Origin: Corylus avellana
Taxonomy: Eukaryota; Streptophyta; Magnoliopsida; Fagales; Betulaceae
Assembly (NCBI RefSeq): GCF_901000735.1
Contig: NC_081541.1
Coordinates: 33,064,060 to 33,128,059, forward strand
Length of the DNA stretch: 64,000 nt
Reading direction: 5' to 3'
Below are positions 33,845 through 44,619 of this stretch, piece by piece. Position 1 is the stretch's first letter. The number at the start of each line of letters is the position of its first letter. The notes under the pieces were generated by a model. That model was not told where the DNA came from. It searched no databases and was given only the letters and a program-made list of their open reading frames with translations. The position numbers and the translations under genes are program-made.

Positions 33845-36800
33845 TTACACAAGGGATGCCCTGCCGTTTTTCCAGCTAAAGGTTCGCCGCTTTGCGAGTG
33901 TAGGTTTGAAGCTAAGCCCAAACATCTCTTTGAGTGCCCGCCCCTGCTCTACAAACCTGATAAGCTTTGCAACAATGGCTGCACTCTCTATGATGTGATT
34001 CATATTGTTGGTGTTGCTCCATAGTTGGTTGGCCAACTGTAGCCTCCGCCGCTTTGAGTCCAACGAAATACCCCACCTCTGGAAAAGTCTCTTTCTCTCT
34101 ACTTCTGGAAACCTTTTCTGCATCAGCTTGCTCAGCATCTCTCTCTCACGACCAAGAGCCTTCATGCTGTCTCGCCACATAACCATGTTAGTTTCATACA
34201 CATAAAACAATACATGAATTTTAATTTCTACTTGGCCTTTGATTGGAGGGAGGAAAGTTCTAAGAAAAATTGGGAACTTCAATAACATTTAATTAAGAAA
34301 GTTAAATAGGTATCCATTGAAAATTTTCTGATCCCAAACTTTCAGATTTAGATTCATTGGGTTTTTTTCAAAGACATGGCAAGCAAAAACTCTCTTGGTC
34401 AGTTCTATACTGAATTTTATATTCTAGTTTGGATACATTATTAGGATGCAACTTCTCGAAAGATGATTATGCATACAGGGGAGAGAGAGGCAGAGAGAGA
34501 GAAGAGAGACAACCTTGAAGCCAGTGTGAGAGTCCGACCATCTTCCACAGTCTTACTTCCATTAGAAAATGTTTCCTTGAGGAAAGACAGTCTCCTTAGC
34601 TCCACCCCTAAGTAAATGGAATCCGTTGGATCACCTTTGAAGAGCAGGAAGAAGTAGGTTCTGTGGACTAATGACACATGGCAAGTTTTCCATAGTTCAA
34701 GAATCATTTTCTGCTGCCTCTCAAATTCCAGAGGCCAGTCTGAAGGGGTTTCCAGTGCTGGAAGCATTGGATCAACTCCTACATCTTTCACAGACTTTCC
34801 AAACTTATCAACCGTTTGTCCTGTTTCCTGAACCTAGCATGTGTACACAAAATGGAGGAAGCAAAATTCATGAGAGACACAACCTCGCCCAAGGTTACTA
34901 AAATTTGCAATTTACAATTCTAATAATATCTGCCAAGACTCTACAGGCGTAACATGAGTATGATACATAATTCGTTATGCAAAAGTGCTCCAGCCAACAT
35001 GTACTTCTTGACATGGATCATCGTAGCAACAGTCTTCAGTTCTTCCCACCCCTTGTTGACATAGTATGATAAACTTCCCAAGTAAAACATATCAAAAGGA
35101 TAAGAGAAATGTCTAATGTTCAATTTCACATTCTGTTGAATTCATTAACACCACTGATATATGCCACAAGGAACAACTAAATGGCATATGCAAAAAATAA
35201 GATGACTACTTGCAGATGAAAATAAAAATTACATTTCTGAGAAAGTAATATTAGAACTAAAAAGTCAAAATACAAGCAAATAGGTATCTTCTTACCTGAC
35301 CATCAACAAGTTGCTTCTCGTAATCAAGTTTGGCCATTTCCTTTAGTCCTGCAACAAAAGTGTGGATGCCAGGAATTTCCTCATCGGCAGAAGTTCTGAT
35401 GCTGTGTGTTCTTAGCTCATCTATGGAAGCACTTTCAAAAGAAGATTGAGAATCATTTCTTGACAAGCTCGAAGTGTTGGAACCATAAGTTAATAAAGGT
35501 AACTTCCTTCTGAGACCTTCTGGTCTTCCAGGGAAACCTTTCTCCAATCCATTAGGTGGGGTACTCTCAATTTGTTCTGCTGTCTCAGGAAAGGATGAAT
35601 CAGTCATGAGATTTGCCCTACAGCTCCAGCTCCTAGTTAACTTAAGGCCTCCAGAACTTGTCATACCAGCTACCATGGCCTGCAGAGATGGTTTAACAGG
35701 GTAAGAACTGACAAGAGAATCAATAGTCATTTGTATATTGTGGAGTTTCTACTCCAACGCAAAATATGCAAGACCATTTTTATTTGACTTACTTCTCTAT
35801 TTCCATTCAGAGGAGTCAACATCAGTTCCTGGCCACTTGCATCTCCATCCCCAGAAACACTCAAAGCCAGTGTTTCTTCATTTTCATCAGTTCTTAAGGC
35901 ATGGGATTCAGAGTTCTTGTTCTTCCTCGACTCTTCCATTTCGATACATCTAACTTCCTTGCAGTAGTCATTAGGATCTTCTGCAGTCCCAACTGCAGTC
36001 TCCTCTTGACTCTGGATAAAACCAGATCTAATAAATTTATCTCCAATTGACAGTGGTGAAGAGGTATCATCGGAAAGAGAATGGTCTTCAGTGTTATCCC
36101 GAACCTGGTAGGAGGGGTCCTCAGGATTGCTCCTGCTGTCTCCATCATAATAATGAGGATTGTTAAACTTTCGGGTACCTCCATTTGGATAATATGAACC
36201 AGCCACACTTGATGACTCTGACACTGAACAATCATCATCCGACAGGTCTTCCTCTTGTGATTTATGATGATCACTAATACTGGCCTGATTGAGAAGAAAC
36301 CAAGAGTTAGCAGTGTGAACAGCATTCTGAAGATGCATTGAAACTGTATGATAACTAGGAAATTATGTACTTGTCTTGAATTCTGTTCATTTCCAACCAT
36401 GCGTAGCAAATCCTGAACCCGAGATTCAGCAAGATCTCGTTGCTTAGTTAGCTCTCTAATCTCCTTCTCCATCTGCATGATAGATAACCATATAACCAAT
36501 TAGTCAATACCTAACAAGCTGCTTGCTCTTTATAATTTGTATGCATCTTTCTCCACCATATCCTAGTGTCAATGCTATAAGTTGGTTATATGTTAGCTTC
36601 TAAAGAAAATCTTGGTGTAAAATGTTTTAGGTAGTGTGTGCAATTAGATCATATGATTAGTTAGCCTCCTGGATTATGTTAAATAGAATTTTCAGAAAGT
36701 GTGAGATACAGCATGGGCACTGGCACAGTTTGGAGTCAGATGCAGCTACTTATGGAAACAAACCTATCACATGTAGCCAACTAAAGAAAAATGAAAACAA

Positions 36801-39800
36801 CTGTAATTAGTCAAGTGCTCCTTAGAGTACTTTAGTCTCTTCAGCTACTACGTGGAACTTTCAGAAAGAAAATGTGACTTGTCTATATTCAATATGATTT
36901 CTAACACACTTTATTTTATCTTCGAATTATCAAGTTATCTCGGAATTATCAAGGAATCTGGTCAAACATATAAACAGGTACTGAATTTGGCATTGTAGAT
37001 GCATGCATGACCTACATAGACACCCACACCTTAGAGTGACCGAGTCCAAGAAACACAGTTCAGTCTTGTGAGAGCAACAATTTATTTAATTTTGTTTGTG
37101 GTTAAGGTTATGTAGGCATTGCAGGTATGTTGAACTTTGTTTCATATAAAGCTTCAGAGTCTTATAACTAGGCATTTTTCATTCCATTCTTATTTCCTAC
37201 CCTTTCCCCCACCACCCCCCCAAAAAAAAAAACCACACAGGCGGCAAGCCAAACATGGTATATCTTTTTTCTTCTTTTTTTTGGCTCATAAACACCGTAA
37301 AATCTGTAAATGTTATGAAATTAGACAGCATTTTGGTGAAATTTATGTGTGTGTGTTGGTTGGGGGGGGAGGGAGAGAGAGAGAGAGAGAGAGAACAAGT
37401 CATAACCTTTTCAATCCGGAGATCTTTCTTTCTCAGCAGTGCACCATAATCAGAAGTTGATGAAGCAGGGGCGGGAGTTCTCAACTCACTCTCCAATCTA
37501 GCCAGCTCTTTCTGCAAATGCTTAACCAAGGCCTTATCAGACATGACAACATTGACCTGTGCTTTCGTTGTCACTTCTTTTGCACAACAAGCAAACAAAA
37601 GAGTGTTTCTTGTTTGCTCAACATGGGTTCGTGCAGGACTCAAAGTGCAAATGATGGCAGTTCTAGCATTGCCACCCAAGCAAGGCTGCAGTATGCGTGT
37701 TAGCTTAGAATCTCTGTAATTGATGTGTCCATGTCTTCCCTTACTGCATCAAATCATATAGCCAGAAAATGAAGCTAGAAGTAATGTATTTATCTCTATT
37801 TACATGTTAATTAACAGATAACTTGAGAAAGGCAGGAAAATCAAGCAAATGAGCTCACATGAGAGAGAGAAAGAGTGATGAAGTGATGATAAGTGAACAA
37901 ATCTGTGTGTCTATGTGAAATAAGCCAATGATAGATGAACAAGGTTATGTTTAGTTTCTTAAAGGGCATAAGGTTGCTTATATTCGCACCATACAGAGAA
38001 ACTACTCTACCTTCCAATATTTTTTAATTGATTTCCATCACAGATAGTATGCGAAAAGTGACAGAAAAATTATTCGGAGGCAATAACGTAACAAGAAGTT
38101 ATCTTCCAGAATTATCAATGTCATGCATTTGAAGAAAACCTCCGGTAATTCTTACTGCATGCAACATACTACACAACATGCCAAAAGCAACCAAGTTTCA
38201 GTTTATGTGATAGTTAATTAATAGGTGAAATAGAGTCAAGGTATTGCTATTGATCCAGAAAAATTAAGTTCTATGTGCAATGAAGTAAACATTATCAGTA
38301 GGGTTTATTAAATTTTGCCCGCCTAAACTACCACTCCATTTTCACACCTCTAAACTACGATTTGCTACAACTCACAAACCCAAACTATCACTTTGTTAAA
38401 CCCAAACGATCACTTTGTTACGAGTAGGTACCCAATTAAGATATAGACATTAAAATATGGATAGAAAATGCATTACATGCCTGCCCATTTATTTTTCCGA
38501 AAATGTCCTCATTTTGATAGTATCAAAAGACAAAATTACCCAGCACATTGGTTTGATATAAAATAATATCGGTTCCTCAAAATACCTCCATTTTATTTTA
38601 CAAAATGCCCAAATGCAATTAAAATTATTAATTAAATCTTCAGTCAATCAAGTGCAGGTTCTTCACCATTTGCGTATTTCATTGATCATTTTCTGGGTAA
38701 AATATCCTTTATCAGCAACCTGATTCCCTCAATCCAATCCATCTTCTTTGTCAAGACTCTTACTGATTTTTGACAGCTTTTCACTGGCTTTCTCAGATAG
38801 ACCAATGAAATTGGCCCTAATTTGCAAACTCCCTCCACAACAAAGGTGGCTGCACGATCACTCCCTCCCCAACACCAGTGACCCCCTTCACCTAAGCTTG
38901 CTGTCTTCTCTGCATCCCTTCCCAGCCATTGTGAAAAAAAGGAGAGACCCATATTTTTACACGGCCATCATGAAAGATAAAGAAGTGAGAACCATATATT
39001 AAATCCCTTTCTTTGTTTTTTTACTTTGTCAAGAAATGTTAAACAGTGCATTTCAATTCAATTGGGGGTAAGTTTGTCAGGAAAAAAAATGCTCCAGTGT
39101 CCCGTGCCCAGGCACGTAATGCATTTTCTATCCATATATGCATATATTTGACTCAGGAACCTATTCATAACAAAGTGGTAGTTTGGGAGAGCGAGTTGCA
39201 ATGAGTCGTAATTTATGGGTGTAAGTGCAAATTAGGGGGTAATTTAAAGGGGGGGGGGTGCAAAAAATATAGTTACCTTATCAGTAACTAACCAATAGTC
39301 GTAACCACAACCTTAAGTAATGATAGATTAAAAAATTCACAAGCTAAGGAACGAATTTGCAGGAGAATATTGTTAAGAAAGGAAGAATTAGACAACCTTA
39401 GCTTGCGAATAACAGTTCCCAGAGTAAGTAAACTACGGTTTATGTGGCAACCTTCTTTCAATCTTGCCCCAGCTGATAATGCTTGAGATGCACGCTCGCT
39501 TCCCGCCAAATCTATAAAATTCTGCAAACAAACATAGGCATAAAATTTTTATCAGCCTAATTATTTTTTGTATTTTAATTTTGTGAATTAGAATCTTCTA
39601 ATAAAATTCACAGGCAATGTTTTATTGATTGAACAACAGATTGAAAAGAACATAAATTTATCTATACCACACTTGCTGCTAGGGTGGTTGAATTGCCTTT
39701 GCCTAAGAACTCACGAGCAGAACTTTCAATTGTCTACAAGAGTCAACACCCAAAGAATATTTACATAAAAAATTCTAGAACAATGCATATAAAAAGTGAA

Positions 39801-42479
39801 CGCTCTAATGAGAAGAGGAAGGAGAGGCAAACCAATTTGATAATTTGGTGAGATCTGGAACTTCTCTCATTCAGCGAGGTCTCCCCTATCTGTCTTTGAG
39901 CTGCAATTATACAACAAATTATATAAAGATACAAAATATTAAAATTTAACAGCAGGATTTTGTAAAATGCTTTACCTTCGCAAATGGAAAGGAGTTCCTT
40001 TAAATGGCTCCAATCCCTCAAAATTTCTTCTGTGACTTTCTCCACGACAGTCCCTCGCTGATGAAAATGAGATATCACAAGATAAATTTGTATACACTGA
40101 TATACTCATGGGACGAATTTACAAGATAACTGACATTCACCTCAGGATCATCTAGCAGCCTAAGAGGAGTATTATCTTCACTAAGGAGGTCTCTGACAGC
40201 TTCATTGTATATCTCAATGGCTGAGAACTTCAAAACAAAAGCTCTTTCTTCATGCTGAAATAATGACAACAATCTTTATGTTAACAAGGTCCACAAACAA
40301 GGATATTTGTGAAGCATAAAAAGTTCTAATGGAACAAACATATCACGTTTGTAGTTTTTATTACCCTGTGTATATAATCAAATATATCTGCCACTGTATG
40401 CTCAGTTATTCCAACCATGGTGTATGTCTTTCCACTGCTTGTTTGCCCATACGCAAAAATACTTGCTGAAAATACAAAATTGTGGAAACATTTCACTTGT
40501 TAAGTAATAAGCGACATACAGAAAACAAACAGCCATGATACCAAATTATACTTACAGTTAATACCGCTGACAACTGAAAGAGCAATTGCTTTGGCTCCTT
40601 CCTCGTATACCTGCCTTGTAGAACAGTCACCTCGAAATACTCTGTCTATCACCCAAACATGGCCAAAGAAAAAGATATGGGATAACATACACCAACCCTA
40701 TGAAAATATGAACTCTGAATAATACGACTGTTGAATGAAAACTGCTTTAAAATTCAACCCAAAGAAAGAACACCTATCTTGAAGTTTGATGCATTGGAAA
40801 GATCTAAGACTAGTTTCGACACTTGAACCTATAATGGAATTTATGGGATAGGAAAAGGTAAATTTAATTATTTAATCAATACTTTAACACTCTCCCTCAC
40901 ATGTAGGCTCAAACTTCCTTTTAATCGGTGAGGCCCAACACATGAAATATTTTAATTAAATGGAGGGTGAATGATGGAGTCAAGCTTCAAAATCAAGATC
41001 TTTAGCTCTAATACCATGTTAAATCACCACTTGTCCTAAAAGCTTAAGCTGATAGAAATAGATAAATTTAATTATTATTTTTTTGATAAGTAATGTTTAT
41101 ATATCAAAAGCGCAGAGGGGCGCAACCCTAGTACACAAGGAGTATACAAGAGCACCGCCTAACTACAAGAAGAGAAAAGAACAAGGAAATCAAGATAGCT
41201 AATCACTAAAGGAGCGAGCCAAGCTACTGTCCAAGTGAAAAGAGTGTAAAAGAAGAAGGCTGTGAGCTCCTCCAAGGATTTCTCAGAATCCTCAAAGCAT
41301 TTCTCATTCCTTTCTAACCATAAACACCACATGAAGAATTGAGGAACCATTTTCCACACAACAGCACTCTAAGAATGACCTCCCAACCACCAACAAGCAA
41401 ACAAACCCGCCACACTGCTAGGCATGACCCATGACAATCCAAACCGACTGAAAATAGCATACCATAAAGAACTAGCAATCTCACAGTGAAGAAGAAGATG
41501 ATCGATAGTCTCTCCATCCAATTTGCACAAGCAACATCTATTGATCACAATAAGATTTCTCTTTCTAAGATTGTCAATGGTAAGGATCTTCCCTAACACC
41601 GCCATCTAAGTGAAGAAAGCCACTCTTGAAGGTGCCTTGGTACGCCAAATACTCTTCTAAGGAAAAGGACTAGCTTCTTTGCTTGCAAGAATATTGTAGA
41701 ATGATCCAACATCGAATTTCCCTTTGCTAGACGAAACCCACCAAATTTTGTCCTCCCCTTCCCTACTCATTCTATGTGAATACAACAAAGTATAGAACGA
41801 AGCTAGCACTTCCAATTCCCAATCATGCACCAACCGAAATAAACTAACATTCCATTGAAGTGTCCCACCCGTGAAATCCATGTTAGCAGCAATAGACGCA
41901 TCTTTTACACTAGCTATGTTGTATAGGCCTGGAAAAACTTCCTTGAGAGAAATCATCTTTTACACTAGGTAAATTTAATTATTTAATCAGTACTTTAACA
42001 GGATAAACATGCACTTAGAGAAATCATGAAAGTACTTTTGGTCTAATTAGCCAAGAATTAGAATTTAAGGAGAGTAGAGAAAATATCCCTAGGCAAATAT
42101 GACGGCAATGTAATTCCCAACCATCTACAAATTCAACTAGACCCCAGCAAAATTTAACCACGAGGCATGGAAATGTGGATCCCCCGCAATTTAACCCCAG
42201 GAAACATTGAAAAAGATTTGCAGTGAACGAAGTAAAGATATAGATGAACATGTCCTTACCAAACGTATAGGTGCTTGGAAATGTGGATCCCTCACGCAAG
42301 GTGTTCCGGTATAAGATTGTGGTGTCATTGATGCATTCCCAGTCTGCTGCTTCATTAGATGCAGTCTCCTTCTCGCTCAAAGGCCTCAACCGCACCAGAA
42401 CAAGAATCTTCTCCTCACGACCACTCATTGCTTGTATCTTCTCCCACTTCATTAGCTCTTCCCCACCTATAGCTCCCAT
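33845..42479 (-). CDS. KIN7: Kinesin-7 motor protein (NACK-like, DUF3490)
   Basis: This encodes an N-terminal plus-end-type kinesin of the plant KIN-7 group. Fourteen minus-strand exons: 42260-42479, 40556-40645, 40365-40465, 40141-40254, 39976-40057, 39833-39900, 39668-39733, 39397-39521, 37407-37743, 36371-36472, 35793-36284, 35296-35679, 34514-34827, 33845-34166. All have GT..AG borders and sum to 2817 bp (938 aa). Motor features are [13 protein letters not shown] near residue 20, the ATP-binding P-loop GQTSSGKT at about 110-117, switch I NERSSRSH at about 213-220 and switch II DLAGSE at about 251-256, followed by the neck and coiled-coil [19 protein letters not shown]. The C-terminal third (exons 13-14) is the DUF3490/NACK C-terminal domain. 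It is closest, from memory, to Arabidopsis At4g38950/At2g21300. The NACK relatives bind a MAPKKK in cytokinesis; that role here is inference. Confidence 0.94.
38301..39277. mobile_element. Nonautonomous Mutator-like element, possible Pack-MULE, in kinesin intron 8
   Basis: A 977-bp element with diverged inverted ends of about 170-180 bp (38301-38480 and 39105-39277). Both arms contain 'aaactac..cactttgtta' and 'atggatagaaaatgcatta' in opposite orientation. The 9-bp target duplication TTATCAGTA is exact (38292-38300, 39278-39286). The interior (38490-39100) is more GC-rich than the arms and not palindromic. On the minus strand it reads in one frame as [19 protein letters not shown] then [10 protein letters not shown], a stop, and [19 protein letters not shown], which looks like a degraded coding fragment. 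I do not recognise the source gene. Confidence 0.82.
40849..42000 (-). mobile_element. TRIM copy in kinesin intron 1, split by a LINE
   Basis: The left LTR is truncated (about 40849-40888, ending ACTTTAACAC). The internal part has an intact primer-site core TAATACCAT at 41008-41016 and 'ctctccctcacatgtaggctcaaac'. The right LTR starts TGTTAAATCACC at 41017, is cut at 41076, and resumes after the LINE to end TACTTTAACA at 42000. It is the same family as 12554-12832. Confidence 0.82.
41077..41969 (-). mobile_element. 5'-truncated LINE (L1 type) inserted in the TRIM LTR
   Basis: An 893-bp LINE 3' end on the minus strand, bounded by an exact 14-bp target duplication TAAATTTAATTATT (41063-41076 and 41970-41983), with the tail as a T-run at the left. 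It encodes the end of ORF2: a zf-RVT domain with [20 protein letters not shown] (about 41480-41545), then [21 protein letters not shown] and a LFTWTVAW end. It is broken into three frames, so it is inactive. The adjoining tail 'gggttgcgcccctctgcgc' is the family signature shared with 62275. Confidence 0.9.
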
Positions 42480-44320
42480 TTTCTCACTCTCCAGTTTCTA
42501 CCAGCAGCTCGTCAAAACCCAACAGCCAATTCAATCAATTTAAAACCATATTCCAAAACTCCCAAAGAGGAGAAACGAGGGCTAGCGGTCCAGTACTCTC
42601 AGTTGCTTTTGCTTTTCAAAAATGCAAGATGGCTTTATATCTGCAAAATAAAAAAAATAAAAATATATTAGGCCCTTCATTATCTGCAACAAGAAGCTAA
42701 TCATGGTTGTTAACCAACCAACCTCAAAAGGCTAAGGAACCACCAAAAAAAAAAAAAACACAAATTAAGGTTACATCAGCACCAACAAGCAGACCATGCG
42801 TTTTATCCAACAACCCAAAAAAGAAAAAAAATATATATATATATATTAAAAAAAAAAAAAAACCCGTTTTATTTTTATATCTGCAAAAACAAGCAAATTA
42901 TGAGTATCATCCAAGCACCCAACAAAATAGAAAAGCGTAAAAGTTGTGATTAAACTCACTTTGATGATTCTTTGGTTCCAAGCTTTATTCCAAACAAGAA
43001 AAGACATGGATTCTAAACTGTTTTTATTTTTCCCTTTTTTTTTTTCTTTCCTTCAACAACGCTCAATGGCATGTAAGAAAAGAAAAACTTACTGCAGTGG
43101 CTACCCACTACGCTTGAAGACGAAGCAACGGAAATCACATAAATTTCCAATGGCCATCCAAGTTTGGAACGTTCCAAATAAACTGGCCCCCCAACCTACC
43201 ACCCATCTCTCTCTGATTAATCATTTACAAGCACAACATTTTTTACTCCGTTAAGTTTACCTCTGGCTTGTTTGTCCTTTTCAGGAAACCGTTAGCGAAG
43301 AGCACAGCTCCAAAAATCCAATTCGTTCGGCAATGCAGCTCCCAGATATTATTCTCTGAGTCTGAGCCCCACAAACGTCACCGTTTCCGCCTCCTCTCTG
43401 AACCCTCTGCTACTCTCTCTGCTCGCTCTTCCTCGAACTCCGTGCTCTGCAACGCCAAAATCCAAAGCCGCTTCAGAAACCAATATATAAATCTGAAGAG
43501 GCATTTTTAACGTTTTTATACAAACCCCCGAATTTCGTGCATTTAAATCCAACGGTAAAATCCTTCAATAAAAAAATTAAAAATAAATAAAAACCTAACG
43601 CCCCTTCAAATCCAAACGATTTACCTCACGAATCTCCTAGATACGCTTCGAACTTCGAATAAATTGAAAATCAGAAGTGGCCAGTAGATCTTCAAAAGCT
43701 TTTTTTATAAGGTTTACAATTTCACCAAGCTAAGCAAACTTGCTGAGAACGAGGAAAACAAATACAAGTATCCAAATACGTAGCTTCCAAGCGCAAATTT
43801 GTAGGAAAATCAGAGACAACGAAGCTTCTACGCTGGAATAAAGCGGTGAAAATTGGAAAAAGGAAAGAAACTGTGAGAAAAAGGAAGGAAATGAAAAACA
43901 GAAAGGAGTTTGATGGAACAGTGAGAATCGGCGAAATCTCGCCCTCCACGATCTCGACAACAACAACAAAACCGAAAACAATGTGCGCGTCTGTGAGAGA
44001 GAGTCGGTTCCAAGCTTCAAACACCTCAACTGTTACTCCCTCTCTCTCTCTCTCTGTCTCTCTCTCTCTCTCTCTCTGTGAATGTGCCAAGGCGCCTGGG
44101 AAATCAGATGGAGCGTCAACGTCGTTGAGGTTTCTGTATGCGGAGCTATGGGAAGGATGGGGTAATTTACCGTTTCGCCCTTGCTTTGTTTTTTCCCAAA
44201 GCTGAGGTGAACTTCGGTCGAGTCACGTGATAAAGAGAGATATATAAAGCGAGCTAACTTCGCGCCACGTGGGTTGTACGTTTTTATCACGTACATTGGG
44301 ATTTCACCGCTCATCACCGT
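42480..44320 (-). promoter_or_regulatory. Kinesin 5' region
   Basis: Upstream of the kinesin ATG. The stretch 43350-43510 is CT-rich and could be leader or promoter. A TATA-like TTATAAAA lies on the minus strand near 43703-43710, and (CT)n runs occupy 44038-44077. Several ORFs of 60-120 codons here, on both strands, are low-complexity shadows of these runs and have no family signature. The transcription start cannot be fixed from sequence. Confidence 0.45.
43248..43558 (-). promoter_or_regulatory. Three AACGG (MSA-like) motifs upstream of the kinesin
   Basis: M-phase-specific activator elements (consensus YCYAACGGYYA) recruit MYB3R factors to mitotic plant genes. TCCAACGGTAA on the plus strand at 43548-43558 matches 10 of 11 positions. 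The minus strand of 43286-43296 reads GCTAACGGTTT (9 of 11), and a third AACGG core is at 43248-43252. They lie 770-1080 bp from the ATG. AACGG is short, so chance is possible. Confidence 0.4.
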
Positions 44321-44488
44321 ACAATTGGTTGCCTTTTCCTTCCGGGTGAATGTCCACCGTCCGATTTTATCTTTGGATCTTTAATTTCACCATCATTGCG
44401 CTAAGCAAAAGCGGTTCTGTGGCCAACCACTAGCGTTGCTTTATTCGGATGAGATAATCTTACTTTAAGGTGATTCCGAGCAGTTATC

Positions 44489-44574
44489 ACTGTTTATCCA
44501 AAAATAAATTAAATAGGTCTGAAATAATATATATATATATATTATTTCAGACCTATTTAATTTTTGGATAAACA

Positions 44575-44576
<2 letters not shown>
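44489..44576. repeat. 88-bp near-perfect hairpin with TA core, then (TA)n
   Basis: Left arm ACTGTTTATCC..AAATAGGTCTGAAATAA and right arm TTATTTCAGACCTATTT..GGATAAACAGT pair over about 35 bp with a 4-base bulge, around a (TA)n loop. A further (TA)n run follows to about 44613. It is probably a small MITE or cruciform-forming repeat. Confidence 0.85.
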
Positions 44577-44617
<41 letters not shown>

Positions 44618-44619
44618 AC

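Noticed and set aside
38686..38952. 88-codon minus ORF inside the Mutator-like element
   Set aside because: It runs in a different frame from the more protein-like reading and has no family signature. It is treated as chance within captured or transposon sequence.
43722..44317. Several ORFs of 60-122 codons on both strands near the kinesin promoter
   Set aside because: They overlap in multiple frames and are dominated by CT/GA repeats translating to Ser/Leu or Arg/Glu runs.
44489..44576. A microRNA precursor hairpin
   Set aside because: Arms are too perfectly paired and AT-rich with a TA-repeat loop, and no known miRNA sequence is present; a MITE or cruciform is more likely.
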